Part shown: positions 40,201 through 49,631 of the stretch, piece after piece
How the letters are laid out: every line of letters starts with the position of its first letter
Numbering within the stretch: position 1 is the stretch's first letter
NCBI RefSeq assembly: GCF_017498485.1
Contig: NZ_CP071795.1
Span: forward strand, 3,392,501 to 3,456,500
Source: Polaribacter batillariae
GTDB taxonomy: Bacteria > Bacteroidota > Bacteroidia > Flavobacteriales > Flavobacteriaceae
Direction: 5' to 3'
DNA: 64,000 nt
Translations under genes and position numbers: made by a program
The notes under the pieces: model-generated
Told to the model about the DNA's origin: nothing
The model's database searches: none
Seen by the model: only the letters and a program-made list of their open reading frames with translations

Positions 40201-40569
40201 TTTGTAAAAAGCTCCCATAGGGTGTTTTGTTAAGTTTTCTGCAACTAACAGTGCGCCTCCAACACCTTTGAGCACTTTTACTCTTGGTGCCTCAAAAACT
40301 TGATCGCCATAACCTATATTGTTCAATTGAATTTCAGCAGTAACATAAACATCCGTATAGGTGTTAGAAACGGGTACGTCTAGATACACTTTACTAATTC
40401 CAGAACCAGGACCTACAATGGTATATTCGTTTCCTGAAAGTGTAATACCAGAACCACTTTCTGTCCAGGTATTAGTGTCAAAATTAATGTCGGTTGGTAG
40501 TGTTTGACCAAAAATAGAAGCCAAAAAAATGAAGTTCAAAAGGGCGAAGGAAGTAATTTTTTTTAACAT
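37261..40569 (-). CDS. T9SS-secreted clan GH-A glycoside hydrolase (GH51/GH79-like), multidomain
   Basis: 1,102 residues. Signal peptide 1-21, then a beta-rich domain to about 165. A TIM-barrel glycosidase follows (about 165-620) with FRFPGGTVGNYYN (232-244), acid/base Glu321 in WIELGNENFF and probable nucleophile Glu437 in ALITEWG. Next come a CBM4/9-like carbohydrate-binding domain (about 630-790), a MopE-type metal-binding motif (DVDNDGYNNDVDCND ... IDDDCNP, 796-833) and a MAM-like beta-sandwich (848-993). A T9SS type A sorting tail begins MYPNPASSFINV (1026-1037). It is predicted to be secreted and attached to the cell surface. As the only extracellular hydrolase here, it is the best candidate for the first cut on the PUL substrate. 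The GH family and bond are not certain. Confidence 0.85.
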   Translation of the reverse strand: MLKKITSFALLNFIFLASIFGQTLPTDINFDTNTWTESGSGITLSGNEYTIVGPGSGISKVYLDVPVSNTYTDVYVTAEIQLNNIGYGDQVFEAPRVKVLKGVGGALLVAENLTKHPMGAFYKVGVAIKKYNNKNTSSVRIEFVMQTATGEMKIKNPVITNVQPAMEFAFPFSVPANPTYNLDIDTNSKHAFNNDLLSSNTHFRFLENDGGYSWSSPETSQVINNWFPQTNFRFPGGTVGNYYNYQTDGYYAPGTNGVNFTNYSSVFKFGYPGYKDICLNNNASSTLMFNMLIDSPTDSKNRYQSRLNDGLDVKWIELGNENFFSQQQGGNVTDVASYISHTTNVINELKTVNPNVKAAVALEKDYYFNGSWNHTIKQHLLTDDYFDAATLHFYNNTNAFLYSGSTIYRMLKSYKITQDKIAKFNTHFPGKSALITEWGVLTGNMPVNFSQTLASADVFLALEKGNQQGIVQQAGVHMFWHSNKYHESTLTYFDGGQMKLTAMGVMYSSLFDVFKDNEVYDAYSSGPELETGLEGMYAKAVNTGSEYKLFVVNKLPVTSTLNFAIDGLPYDGDYTIETFNEDITSEMTIPYATKAAAFSNSTTTATAGNLSIPAYSINIITIAYPVVTCEASEENIIANGNAECLLADGNWSGVISGSADAEATFSDESTEVNNGNNAFKVSTTKTNTLATPKLGDVRLDNVKYDGDFNGKTITVDVWAKSDVAAQIGIQLKIDKTAGGSYFVGNYPTLTTTYTKYTITTNINESTTGVSLRLLAGKTVANYYFDDIMGVINTNLDVDNDGYNNDVDCNDNDATVNPGATEIPNNGIDDDCNPLTEDNQPTCNNQTYDYTDFESGWGIWNSTGSDSRRISNASYSMDSYSIKLRDNSSSSIIYTDNMNLVNYEELTIDFTYYSIGFSTANEGFFLEISTNGGASYSQVEEWNYTDEFVNNQRYNEQVVISGVTFTANTRLRFRANGTDNLDRFFIDNISISGCYKGSASKTANTTKKKKAGKTEEIDKQSILGLEMYPNPASSFINVNLSSNIDRIKEIHIFDLSGRLVISSQGHNKFKTKIPLNTINNGIYLLQVVTKKGKVLKMNKFIKF

Positions 40570-40768
40570 GACGCTATATTATTTAGTTTTGCGATTGCAA
40601 ATTACATAATGAACCCCTGTGCTGCAGTTTAATAATCATCAAAAATGGGGCTAAAAATTGTCACGTCCTCAATATTTGTAGTATAAATTAGACATAATGA
40701 CAAAACGACCTAAGCTATCAAGTTGAAATTTTGCAGATGATAAAATGTAGTGTTTCAAATTTACCCAT

Positions 40769-40810
40769 AAAAAAAGACCTTAATTGAAATGCCATTCATT
40801 CAAGGTCTTT
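40769..40810 (-). terminator. Intrinsic terminator after the NagZ-type GH3 gene
   Basis: On the reverse strand, AAGACCTTGAATGAA pairs with TTCAATTAAGGTCTT (two mismatches) and is followed by TTTTTTT. It sits about 20 bases after the GH3 stop codon and separates that operon from the secreted glycosidase gene. Confidence 0.8.
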
Positions 40811-40830
40811 ATCTTGTAAAAAAATTGTAC

Positions 40831-42579
40831 TTACTTCAAAACCTCATGCACTAACTTAACAGGAGAGGTGCCTTTAAATGGAATTTTACCCGTTAATGCG
40901 TTAACGACTGCTTTTTGTGAAAATGTATCTAAACTATAGGCGTTTATTCCTATATAAGCGTTTTCAAAATAGAAATTTACATAATAAGGATTGCTGTAAG
41001 AAACTGCAATAATTTTCTCTTGTGGCAACATTCCCAAGGTCCAAACACCCAACGCTTCTTTGTCTTTTAAAAGGGATGCGCCTAAAGGACTAAAGTATCG
41101 ATTTTCGAAAGCTACCAATACTTTATCATATTTGTCAAAGAAATTTAATTTTTCACCCCATTCTAAAAAACTTGGATTGTGCAAAATCGTATCTACATCA
41201 AAACCTTTGGTTTTTAGTAAATCTTGAGTAAAGCGTAAATCGTTGGTTCTGTTTTCGTGACTAATATTTACAATCGCAATTTTTTTGTTTTCTGAAGGTT
41301 TTAAAGGAATTTTAATAGCATCTGTTAATAAAGTAACAGCGCTATTCGCAATTTCTTGCGCATTTTTTTTAATGATGGCTGTTTCTTTTTCTGAAATTGG
41401 ATAGAAAATATTTTTTTTCTTTTGTAACAATCCGTATTTTTCACGAACACCCCAAATTCTCTCAACAGCATCATCTAATCTAGACATTGGAATGTCTCCT
41501 CTTTTGATTCTTACTTCTAAAGAGTCCATAAATTTTAGTGTTGGCCATAACACCATATCTACACCAGCTTTAAATGCCGCTAAAGAGGTTTCTATTTCAT
41601 TTTTATAATAACCTGCTGCACCTCCCATATTTAGTGCATCAGACATAATTATTCCATTAAATTTCATTTTCTTTTTTAATAAACCTACCATTAATTCTTC
41701 TGATAAAGAAGCTGGTAAAAAAACACCATTTCTTTTTTCTTTTTGATAGGCAGGAAAACGAATGTGACCTACCATAATTGCAGGTGTTCCTTCATTTATC
41801 ATTTTTTGATACATGGTACCAAAGGTTTTATTCCATTCAGAAATAGATAAATTATTGGCAGAGGTAATTAAATGTTGGTTTTTAATGGTTGCTCCATCTC
41901 CTGGAAAATGTTTTATAGTTGAAACGACACCTTGCGCATTCATACCTTTAATTTGAGCTTTTAACAACGGATAAGCTCTTGTTGCATCATCTGAAATGGC
42001 TCTTTCTACGACCAAATCTTGTAGCGGATTCATGTTTAAATCTACCAAAGGATGTAACAACCAATTTACGCCTAATGCATTGGATTCTTTTGCAATGGCG
42101 TTCCCGAATTTGTAAGCTAAATCGGTATTGTTTGCTGCGCCAACTGCCATTTCTGAAGGCATGTTTGTAAATTCGTTATAAATACTTCCAACTCCACGCT
42201 CAAAATCTTCGGTTACAATCATTGGGTATTTTGAGGCGTTTTCATAATCTGAAATCGCATTCTTAATAGTTGGAATTACTTGATCTCTTGGCGGAGTAAA
42301 AAGATAGTCCCAATAAGGAATAAAAATTCCACCAATTGGGTATTTTTCCATCATATTTTCGATAGAACCAAATTGGGCAACTTGTGCTTTGTGAAACGCT
42401 CTTACAATCATAGTTTGTCCAATTTTTTCTCTTATAGACAAACTTTTCCACGTGGTATCTTTTGGTGTAAAGTTGTACGAAATTGCTTCTGGTAATTGGT
42501 GTTTTTTGGGTTTGTTACAACCAATAATAGCAACGCAAAGCGTTACTATTATTAGTAAATTAGAGATGTAAGTTTTCAT
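40831..42579 (-). CDS. GH3 glycosidase lipoprotein, NagZ-type
   Basis: 582 residues with lipobox AIIGC (Cys21). The GH3 barrel carries KHFPGDG (223-229) followed by His236, the NagZ-type loop with a His acid/base. The nucleophile Asp314 lies in IIMSDALNMGG. A second alpha/beta domain (about 400-582) is present. NagZ-type GH3 enzymes hydrolyse or phosphorolyse beta-GlcNAc or beta-glucosides. The lipid anchor puts it in the periplasm or at the outer membrane. It starts two bases after the sulfatase stop, so the two are coupled. Confidence 0.87.
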   Translation of the reverse strand: MKTYISNLLIIVTLCVAIIGCNKPKKHQLPEAISYNFTPKDTTWKSLSIREKIGQTMIVRAFHKAQVAQFGSIENMMEKYPIGGIFIPYWDYLFTPPRDQVIPTIKNAISDYENASKYPMIVTEDFERGVGSIYNEFTNMPSEMAVGAANNTDLAYKFGNAIAKESNALGVNWLLHPLVDLNMNPLQDLVVERAISDDATRAYPLLKAQIKGMNAQGVVSTIKHFPGDGATIKNQHLITSANNLSISEWNKTFGTMYQKMINEGTPAIMVGHIRFPAYQKEKRNGVFLPASLSEELMVGLLKKKMKFNGIIMSDALNMGGAAGYYKNEIETSLAAFKAGVDMVLWPTLKFMDSLEVRIKRGDIPMSRLDDAVERIWGVREKYGLLQKKKNIFYPISEKETAIIKKNAQEIANSAVTLLTDAIKIPLKPSENKKIAIVNISHENRTNDLRFTQDLLKTKGFDVDTILHNPSFLEWGEKLNFFDKYDKVLVAFENRYFSPLGASLLKDKEALGVWTLGMLPQEKIIAVSYSNPYYVNFYFENAYIGINAYSLDTFSQKAVVNALTGKIPFKGTSPVKLVHEVLK

Positions 42580-42581
42580 GT

Positions 42582-44057
42582 TTACTTGGTTTCTTGACTT
42601 TTAAAATATGCAAAAGCTTTTGCTTTTAAATCTTTTTTAGCCTCTATATATTCCTTTTCATTCACAAGATTTTTGGTTTCTTGCGGGTCTTCTTTGTAAT
42701 CGTAAAACTCTTCGGCTACAATTTCTGCTTCGTCAATATTTCTATTTGCCTCATAAGGTTGTTCATCTTTAATCCAAATAGTATATCTATAGCGTTCGTT
42801 TCTAAAAGTATAACCCATTTTATTTGAATCTCTTGGAAACTGGCTTACAGCAACATCTTTAACTTTTTCTACCTTGTTTTCCATCAATGGTACTAAGCTA
42901 ACACCATCTAAATTTCCTGGTGATTTTATCCCTGCCAATTCTAAAAGTGTTGGATAAACATCTACAAATTCTGTTGGAGAATTTGATGTTCCAACTTTAT
43001 CTTTACCCGCAGAAAAAATTAAAGGAGATTTTGTAGATTGCTCGTAATTAGTGTGTTTACAGTACATGTTGTGGTCGCCTAAATGCCAACCATGGTCTCC
43101 CCAAAGTACAATTACCGTATTTTCTCTTAAACCTAATTTGTCTAATTCATCTAATACGTTTCCTATTTGCTGATCTACAAAAGATACACATGCATAATAC
43201 CCTTGAATGATTCTTTTTTGTTTTTCCACAGGAATAGGGGTATTGTAATCCTTTGGAATGTCTGCGTAACCACCTCTTAACTCCCAACTGGGTTGTGTAG
43301 CATATGCTGGAGTTCCTTCTGGATCTTTCATATATTCTGGAAGCTTTATGTTTTCTATAGGATACATGTCCCAGTATTTTTTTGGAGCTACAAATGGCAA
43401 ATGAGGTTTGTAAAAACCTGTAGCCATAAAGAAAGGCTTATTGCCTTTGGCAAATTTACGCAATTGCTTTACTGTTCTTCTTACAACCTCTCCATCTGCT
43501 GTCATACTATCAGGTACATTTACAATTTCGTAAGAAACACGCTCTTTATTTTTAATGTATTCTCTACCAATTTTAGAATGATGCTTAAAATTATCATAAG
43601 GATAAGTCCATGAAATAGAATCATTGCCCTTATCTACAGATCTATAATCGAAAACTTTACCAACTGCTGCAGTTTCATAACCATTTTGTTTGAAATATTG
43701 TGGCATGGTTACAATATTCGGGTTTTTGTCTCTCATTAACGTTTTTAGATCCCAAACTTGTGTATAATCTGGTCTTTTTCCTGTAAGAATACTTGCTCTA
43801 GAAGGCCCACAAACTGCTTGCTGGCAATGGTTGTTTAACATTACAAAGCCATTCGTCGCTAATTTATCTATATTTGGCGTTTTTACCTCTTTATGACCGT
43901 AAGCACCCATTAAAGGTTTTAAATCGTCAATTGCAATAAATAAAATGTTTTTTGGTTGATTTTTTACGGCTTCTTTCTTTGCTGATTTTTGATTGCATGA
44001 AACAATTAAAATTGTACAAAGTGATAAAAGAAAGATGTTTGATATTTTATTTTTCAT
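42582..44057 (-). CDS. S1 sulfatase lipoprotein, iduronate-2-sulfatase-like
   Basis: 491 residues with lipobox LIVSC (Cys21). The formylglycine signature is CGPSRASILTG with Cys83 as the modified residue. Metal-binding Asp44-Asp45 lie in FIAIDDLKPLMG, and LWGDHGWHLGDH is in the second half. The overall pattern (VGKVFDYRS, HLPFVAPKKYWDMYP) resembles iduronate-2-sulfatase-type members. It removes ester sulfate from a sugar in the periplasm. The anaerobic-type or FGE maturase is not in the window. It lies between GH94 and GH3 genes of the PUL. Confidence 0.88.
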   Translation of the reverse strand: MKNKISNIFLLSLCTILIVSCNQKSAKKEAVKNQPKNILFIAIDDLKPLMGAYGHKEVKTPNIDKLATNGFVMLNNHCQQAVCGPSRASILTGKRPDYTQVWDLKTLMRDKNPNIVTMPQYFKQNGYETAAVGKVFDYRSVDKGNDSISWTYPYDNFKHHSKIGREYIKNKERVSYEIVNVPDSMTADGEVVRRTVKQLRKFAKGNKPFFMATGFYKPHLPFVAPKKYWDMYPIENIKLPEYMKDPEGTPAYATQPSWELRGGYADIPKDYNTPIPVEKQKRIIQGYYACVSFVDQQIGNVLDELDKLGLRENTVIVLWGDHGWHLGDHNMYCKHTNYEQSTKSPLIFSAGKDKVGTSNSPTEFVDVYPTLLELAGIKSPGNLDGVSLVPLMENKVEKVKDVAVSQFPRDSNKMGYTFRNERYRYTIWIKDEQPYEANRNIDEAEIVAEEFYDYKEDPQETKNLVNEKEYIEAKKDLKAKAFAYFKSQETK

Positions 44058-44110
44058 AAGATATTGTTTTCTATTCTAGTAAGGTCTCTTTTTTTACCTT
44101 GTAGGTTTTA

Positions 44111-44157
44111 TACCATTTATCACTTGAAATTACTGTAATTTTAAACAAGAAATGGTA
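44111..44157. repeat. Imperfect palindrome, full copy of the GTAATTT..AAATGGTA repeat
   Basis: Arms 44111-44133 and 44135-44157 are inverted repeats matching at 18 of 23 positions. The right arm is repeated at 13897-13919 with one change. Confidence 0.7.
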
Positions 44158-44211
44158 TTATTTTTATTTACTTTCTATTTTATGTTGATACTTATTAAGT
44201 TAATGTTAATA

Positions 44212-44259
44212 CCTACAAGGTTTTTAAAACCTTGCAGGATAACTTTGAAACCTTGCAGG
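44212..44259. repeat. Diverged CCTnCAAGG palindrome with an extra half-copy
   Basis: CCTACAAGGTTTTT/AAAACCTTGCAGG forms a palindrome, followed by a second AAACCTTGCAGG. It is related to 5158-5186 and 46709-46741. It lies between the GH94 stop and the downstream sulfatase start. Confidence 0.75.
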
Positions 44260-44266
44260 AAGTTTT

Positions 44267-46677
44267 TTATCCTAAAATAATTTCTACAGAATGTTCTTTT
44301 CCGTCGCTAAAAATTGGTGCAATATGTCCATCTATTTTTTGTCCATCAACAAGCATAGAAACCACTCCTTTTGAAACATTGTTTGGGTTTTTTACATCAA
44401 TATTATAAGTGGCGCCTCTAAATTTACGAACAGCTGTAAAACCATCCCAAGATTTAGGGATACAAGGATCTATAATTAAGCCTTTATGGTCTGGACGAAC
44501 CCCCATAATGTGTTTGGTTGCTGCTTGATAGGTCCAAGAAGAAGTTCCTGATAGCCAAGAATTTCTTGCCAAACCAAATTGAGGGTGCTCGTCTCCTAAA
44601 ATGTTTTGTGGATAGCAATAAGGATCGCATTCAAACGTGTCTATAATATCGTTTTTAGAGGCAGGATTGATTTGGTTGTAATATTGAAAGGCTCTGTCTC
44701 CATTTCCCATGATTGTTTCTGCAATCATTACCCAAGGATTTGAATGTAAGAAAATACCGCCATTTTCTTTTGCTCCAGGAGGATACGTAGAAACCCCCCA
44801 ATACTTTCATCATAACCATTGTAACCTGGGTAACTTAATTTAATACCAAATTTGGTGTTTAATTTATCTTCTATGGAATCTAAAGATTTTTTAGCTCTTT
44901 CTTCAGTAGCAAAACCAGCTAAAATGGTCCAAGATTGTGCATTGGTATAAATTTGGCCTTCGCTGTTTTGTTTTGAGCCAATAGGGTTGCCATTGTCTTC
45001 GAAATAACGTAAATACCAATCTCCATCCCAACAATGTGTGTTTACCACTTCTTTCATGTGCGCGTGATCTTTTCTATACTGGTCTGCCAATGTTGTATCG
45101 CCTAAATGGTCTAACATTGCAGCCATTTCGTTTAATGCTTTTCCGTATAAATTGGCATTAAAAATACTTTCGGCATCTCCTGGTAAGTTTACAGTATCGT
45201 TCCAATCTGCAAAACCTAACATAGGTAAGCCATGTTTGCCACAGTTGTTTTTTGTAAATTCTAAAGAACGTTTTAAATGTTCTAAAACAGTTGCTTTTTT
45301 TCGATTGGATAAAGGAACTTTCTTTTCGTAAAAGGTAATTTCTTCATCTAAGAAATCGTAATCTCCTGTTTCTTTAATGTATTCGATAACCGTTTGTACA
45401 ATCCATAAATGGTCATCACCATAATAATCTTTTAAATGTGGTTCTTCACGAGAATCTCCTTCATTAGCTTCCATCGTAGATGGAAAAAATTGGTGCATGG
45501 CAGAACCGTCTTCTTTTTTTACCGAAATTAATTTTTTAATTAATTCTTTTCCTTTTTGGGGCATTGAAGATAAAATTCCTAAAATATCTTGCGAACTGTC
45601 TCTAAAACCAATACCTCTGGCTCCTAAACCTAATTGGTATAAAGATAAGTAGCGAGACCAGTTATATGTGGTATGGCATTGGCGTGGATTGTGAATGTTT
45701 ACCATTGAGTTGAAAGCTGCATCTGGTGTGTGGAATTCAGCTTTTGATAAATAGTCGTCCCAAAATTCTGATAATTCTTGAAATGCTTTATCTACTTTAG
45801 CAACCTTTTTAAATTTTTCTGCATTTTTTTCTATTTCATTGGGTGCTCCTTGTCCTAATTGGGTAACAACCGTTTTTGTTTCACCATCTTTTACAGTTCC
45901 TAATTTATGCAATAAAGCAGCAATGTTGTCTCCTCTGTTGGCTTCGAAATTAGACAAACTTTCGTTTTGCAACTCTAAAGGATTTTTCCAAGTTCCGTAT
46001 TCGTTATCGCCTAAAAACAATTTGCGATCTGTTTGAAAAGAATCTACAGGATAATTCGAAGTAAAAAAATTGTTTTCTGTATCTTTTTTCATAAAAGCAT
46101 ACTGTCGCAATAATACTGTTCCATCTGCATTTTTGCTGGCTCTCATCGTCATTGTTTGCGGACACCAATCTGCATTTGTGTATTGTTTTAAAGCATCGAA
46201 ATGTGTAAATTCTACTACCGGAATTACATCTATTTCTAAATCTTTTCCGCTGATATTTTTTACTTCAATCTTACGAATTACTCTATTTTCTTCATTCGGT
46301 ACAAAAATGGTAACTTCTGTTCTAATACCATAAAATTCGGATACTATTTTTTGATAAGACAAGCCAACATGGCATTCATATAGGTCGTAATCATCTAAAG
46401 TAGGAACAAAAAAAGGAGAGAATATCTTGTATTTTCCGTTTTCTTCTTTAAATCTTATGTATAAAGTTTCTCCTTTAAAATCTGAGCCTGGTAGTTGTGG
46501 AATGTATTTTACAATTCTGTTTAATGCAGGGTCGCCTTTACAAATTAAAGAACCTCCTGTTTGATCTACGATTCCACCAAAAGATAATGTACCCACATAA
46601 TTGGTCCATTTTACGGGTGTTTTTGGGTTTGTAATAATGTATTCTCTTTTGTTGTCATCAAAATATCCGTATTTCAT
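44267..46677 (-). pseudogene. GH94 beta-glycoside phosphorylase, single -1 frameshift
   Basis: The protein opens MKYGYFDDNKREYIITNPKT, as in cellobiose and chitobiose phosphorylases. It has IGFRDSSQD (356-364) and the catalytic Asp491 in GFADWNDT. The frame breaks after Gly628 at a C6 run (44794-44799, plus strand). Adding one base restores VSTYPPGAKENGGIF and the frame running from 44728 to 44267 (GNGDRAFQYYNQINP ... IDPCIPKSWDGF). The repaired length is exactly 804 codons, in line with this family. There is no signal peptide, so it acts in the cytoplasm, splitting a beta-linked disaccharide with phosphate to sugar 1-phosphate plus sugar. The specificity (cellobiose, laminaribiose or chitobiose type) is not resolved. 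Sequencing error is a live alternative to inactivation. Confidence 0.9.
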
Positions 46678-46708
46678 TTTAATATATTTTTATGTTGATT
46701 TATCGTTT

Positions 46709-46741
46709 AGACCTCACGGGTTTTTAAAACCTGTGAGGTCT
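46709..46741. repeat. Palindromic repeat AGACCTCACGGG..CCTGTGAGGTCT
   Basis: A 33-base near-perfect palindrome between the GPH symporter and GH94 genes, the same family as 5158-5186. It may form a hairpin in the PUL transcript. Confidence 0.85.
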
Positions 46742-46747
46742 TATTTT

Positions 46748-48175
46748 TTATACTTTACCTCTTCTTTCTTCTAATTGTTCTCTAATTTCAGCTGCTTTTT
46801 TTGCTGTAATTGGAAATATTCTTAATAGTAATATGGCAATTGTTAAGGCCGCAATTGGTATGGCTAAGAAGCCAATTCTCATAACATCATAAACACCTTC
46901 AGGCTGTGCTGTATCTAAATTAGCATCGAAACCTGTTAACTCGATTAATGGACCAGAAATCATAAAACCAATTACAAAACTAAATTTTAAAACCCAAGAA
47001 AATATCGAAGCAAAACTTCCTTCACGTCTTTCGCCTGTTTTTAATTCATCATAATCTACCACATCTATTTGCATAGAAGGTATCATTAACCATAAACCTG
47101 CATAACCAGCACCAATAAAAGCCGTATTAGCTAACATTAACCAAGGGTTATTTGGGTTGAACGTCCACCAAGTTGTGGTAACTGCAACGATTACTAAAAG
47201 CATAGAAATCATAAGAACTCTAGGTTTTCCTATTTTTTCTGATAATTTTCTAAATAAAGGAATAAACATAAAACTAAAAGCCATATAAACAACGGTGCCA
47301 TAGCCAGCAAATTTTGCACCTTCGTTCCAATCGCCACCTAACACATAATAGGTTCCAACATAGCGTCCATAACTATCAAAAATAGAGGTTGCTAATAGGA
47401 AGAAAATGGTCAATCCGCATAAAATTAAAAAAGGTTTATTAGAAAATGTTTCTTTTAAACTGTCTGTTAATTTTACTTGTTTTTGATTTTGAATTAAATC
47501 ACTTTCGTAATAACGTTCTTTTACGAAAATGGCGGGTAAAACTCCTAAAACCAAAATAACAACAGCAATACCTAAACTAATGTAGCGCATCCCATTTACG
47601 GGACTTGCTTCTCCATTAATAAAGAAAATGGGTAACATGCTTAACCACCAAACCCAGCCGTTAAAAAAACCAGCAATTGTTTGAAAATAACTTCTTATTT
47701 CTGCAACTCTGGTGCGTTCGTTGTAATCTGGTGTCATTTCCATTAGCATACTTTGGTAAGGCATTGCCCAAACTGTAAAACAGGTGTAAAATAAAATACC
47801 AAAACCAATTACCCAAAACATAATGCCTTCTTGAGACATGTCTGTTGGAAACCACCAAATAAAAGGATATGTAATTCCTGCCAAAATTGCACCCACTAAA
47901 ATAAAGGGTCTTCTTCGCCCCCATTTAGAGCGAAAGTTGTCTGAAATCCAACCCATTAGTGGATCCATAACGCCATCCCACAAACGTAAAGACATTAAAA
48001 TAATTGCCACGTAGGTTGGAGGCATTTTTAACTCAAAGTTGAATACTTGATAAGCGATACTTACCATTACCCAAACTCCTAAAATATCTACTGGACCACC
48101 AGCAGCGTAGGCAAGTTTCTTTAAAAAAGGAACTTTGTCTTCGTTACTAACAACTTGGTTTGCATTTTCTGCCAT
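46748..48175 (-). CDS. GPH-family sugar:cation symporter (MFS)
   Basis: 475 residues with 12 predicted membrane helices. The GPH signature region RLWDGVMDPLMGWISDNFRSKWGRRRPFI (about 64-92) marks the loop after helix 2. It imports glycosides or oligosaccharides with H+ or Na+ across the inner membrane. It lies between the GH1 and GH94 genes, both cytoplasmic, so a disaccharide cargo is likely. A G5 run in the WGRRRP codons is intact. Confidence 0.88.
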   Translation of the reverse strand: MAENANQVVSNEDKVPFLKKLAYAAGGPVDILGVWVMVSIAYQVFNFELKMPPTYVAIILMSLRLWDGVMDPLMGWISDNFRSKWGRRRPFILVGAILAGITYPFIWWFPTDMSQEGIMFWVIGFGILFYTCFTVWAMPYQSMLMEMTPDYNERTRVAEIRSYFQTIAGFFNGWVWWLSMLPIFFINGEASPVNGMRYISLGIAVVILVLGVLPAIFVKERYYESDLIQNQKQVKLTDSLKETFSNKPFLILCGLTIFFLLATSIFDSYGRYVGTYYVLGGDWNEGAKFAGYGTVVYMAFSFMFIPLFRKLSEKIGKPRVLMISMLLVIVAVTTTWWTFNPNNPWLMLANTAFIGAGYAGLWLMIPSMQIDVVDYDELKTGERREGSFASIFSWVLKFSFVIGFMISGPLIELTGFDANLDTAQPEGVYDVMRIGFLAIPIAALTIAILLLRIFPITAKKAAEIREQLEERRGKV

Positions 48176-48228
48176 AATTAATTGGTTTTTGTTGATTAAC
48201 CTAATGTTACGATAACATTACAGGTATT

Positions 48229-49629
48229 TTATTGCTTTTTTATATCATTTGATTCAACACTGTTCTTTTCGATAGCTTCTTTGAACCAAAGTGCAGATTT
48301 TTTTGGAATTCTTTCTAAAGTTTCAAAATCTACATAATGCAACCCAAATCGTTTTTCGTAGCCTGATGCCCATTCAAAATTATCCATAAACGACCACGCG
48401 AAATAGCCTTTAAGCTTCACACCATCTTCAATTGCCTCTTGGCAAGCTTTTAAGTATCCTTGATAAAAATCGACTCTTTCTTGGTCGTTAACCTTTCCGT
48501 TAACTAATTTATCTGCGTAAGCACAACCGTTTTCAGTAATGTAAATATTGGGTTGGTTATAGCGATTGTCTATCCATTTTAGTAATTTTTTACAACCCCA
48601 TGGCACAACAGCCCAGTCCATTAACGTTACATTCCAGCTTTTATCTAAAGACAAGCTAACATCTTGGTCTTCTGAGATACCTCCATTTCCATGAACCGAA
48701 ATTTCTTCTTGTTTACCTTCTGAATGTGCAGCATACATGGTCGTGTAATGGTTTAATCCGAAAAAATCTGAAGAATTTTTTATCATTTTTTTCTCAGACT
48801 CAGAAAACTTAGGAAGACGTTCTTTTAGTTTTTCTTTCATAACCTCTGGATAATCGCCTTTATAAACAGGGTCTGCAAACCAAGCTAAGAAAAACTCAAG
48901 CGCTCTTTCTGCAGCTTGTTTATCTTCTTGGCTATCGGTTAGAGGTTCACGCCAATCACAATTGTTAGAAATTCCGATTTGCCCTTTTTGATGCCCATAT
49001 TTTTCTCTATAAACTGCAACTGCTTTTGCATGCGCGATAATTAAATGATGTGCAGCGAGATAGGGTTCTGAATTAGAAGATCTTCCAGGGGCAAATACTC
49101 CTTGACCATATCCTAAAATAGAAACAACCCAAGGTTCATTTAATGTAATCCAATTTTTTACACGATCTCCAAATCTATCAAAACACAAATTCGCGTAATC
49201 TGAGAAATAATCTGTTATATTTTTATTGAGCCAACCATCTTCTTCTAACTGTAACGCAAGTGGTAAATCCCAGTGATACAATGTTACCCAAGGTTCTATA
49301 CCAGCTTTCAAAAGTTCGTCAATTAATTCAGAATAAAATTCAATTCCTTTTTCGTTCACATCTCCTTTTCCTGTGGGCATTACTCTGGCCCAGGCAATTG
49401 AAAATCGATATGCTTTTACGCCCATCTTTTTCATTAGTTGAATGTCTTCTTTGAACTTATGGTAATGATCACAAGCGATATTGCCTGTTTCTCCTTGTAC
49501 AATTCTTCCTGGAATCGTGCAAAATGCATCCCATATAGAAGGTCCTTTGCCATCTATATCTGCAGCTCCTTCTATTTGGTAAGAAGAAGTAGCGGTACCC
49601 CAAATAAAATCTTTTGGAAATTTTTTCAT
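48229..49629 (-). CDS. GH1 beta-glucosidase
   Basis: A 466-residue cytoplasmic enzyme of normal GH1 length with no signal peptide. It opens FPKDFIWGTATSSYQIEGA (4-22), the classic GH1 start. The acid/base is Glu165 in ITLNEPW and the nucleophile is Glu366 in YITENG; AWSFMDNFEWASGY (411-424) lines the glycone site. I chose the ATG at 49629; a longer frame to 49767 only overlaps the upstream symporter gene. The symporter stop lies two bases before this start, so the pair is coupled. It hydrolyses beta-glucosides, or possibly related beta-glycosides, after import. Confidence 0.93.
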   Translation of the reverse strand: MKKFPKDFIWGTATSSYQIEGAADIDGKGPSIWDAFCTIPGRIVQGETGNIACDHYHKFKEDIQLMKKMGVKAYRFSIAWARVMPTGKGDVNEKGIEFYSELIDELLKAGIEPWVTLYHWDLPLALQLEEDGWLNKNITDYFSDYANLCFDRFGDRVKNWITLNEPWVVSILGYGQGVFAPGRSSNSEPYLAAHHLIIAHAKAVAVYREKYGHQKGQIGISNNCDWREPLTDSQEDKQAAERALEFFLAWFADPVYKGDYPEVMKEKLKERLPKFSESEKKMIKNSSDFFGLNHYTTMYAAHSEGKQEEISVHGNGGISEDQDVSLSLDKSWNVTLMDWAVVPWGCKKLLKWIDNRYNQPNIYITENGCAYADKLVNGKVNDQERVDFYQGYLKACQEAIEDGVKLKGYFAWSFMDNFEWASGYEKRFGLHYVDFETLERIPKKSALWFKEAIEKNSVESNDIKKQ

Positions 49630-49631
49630 AT

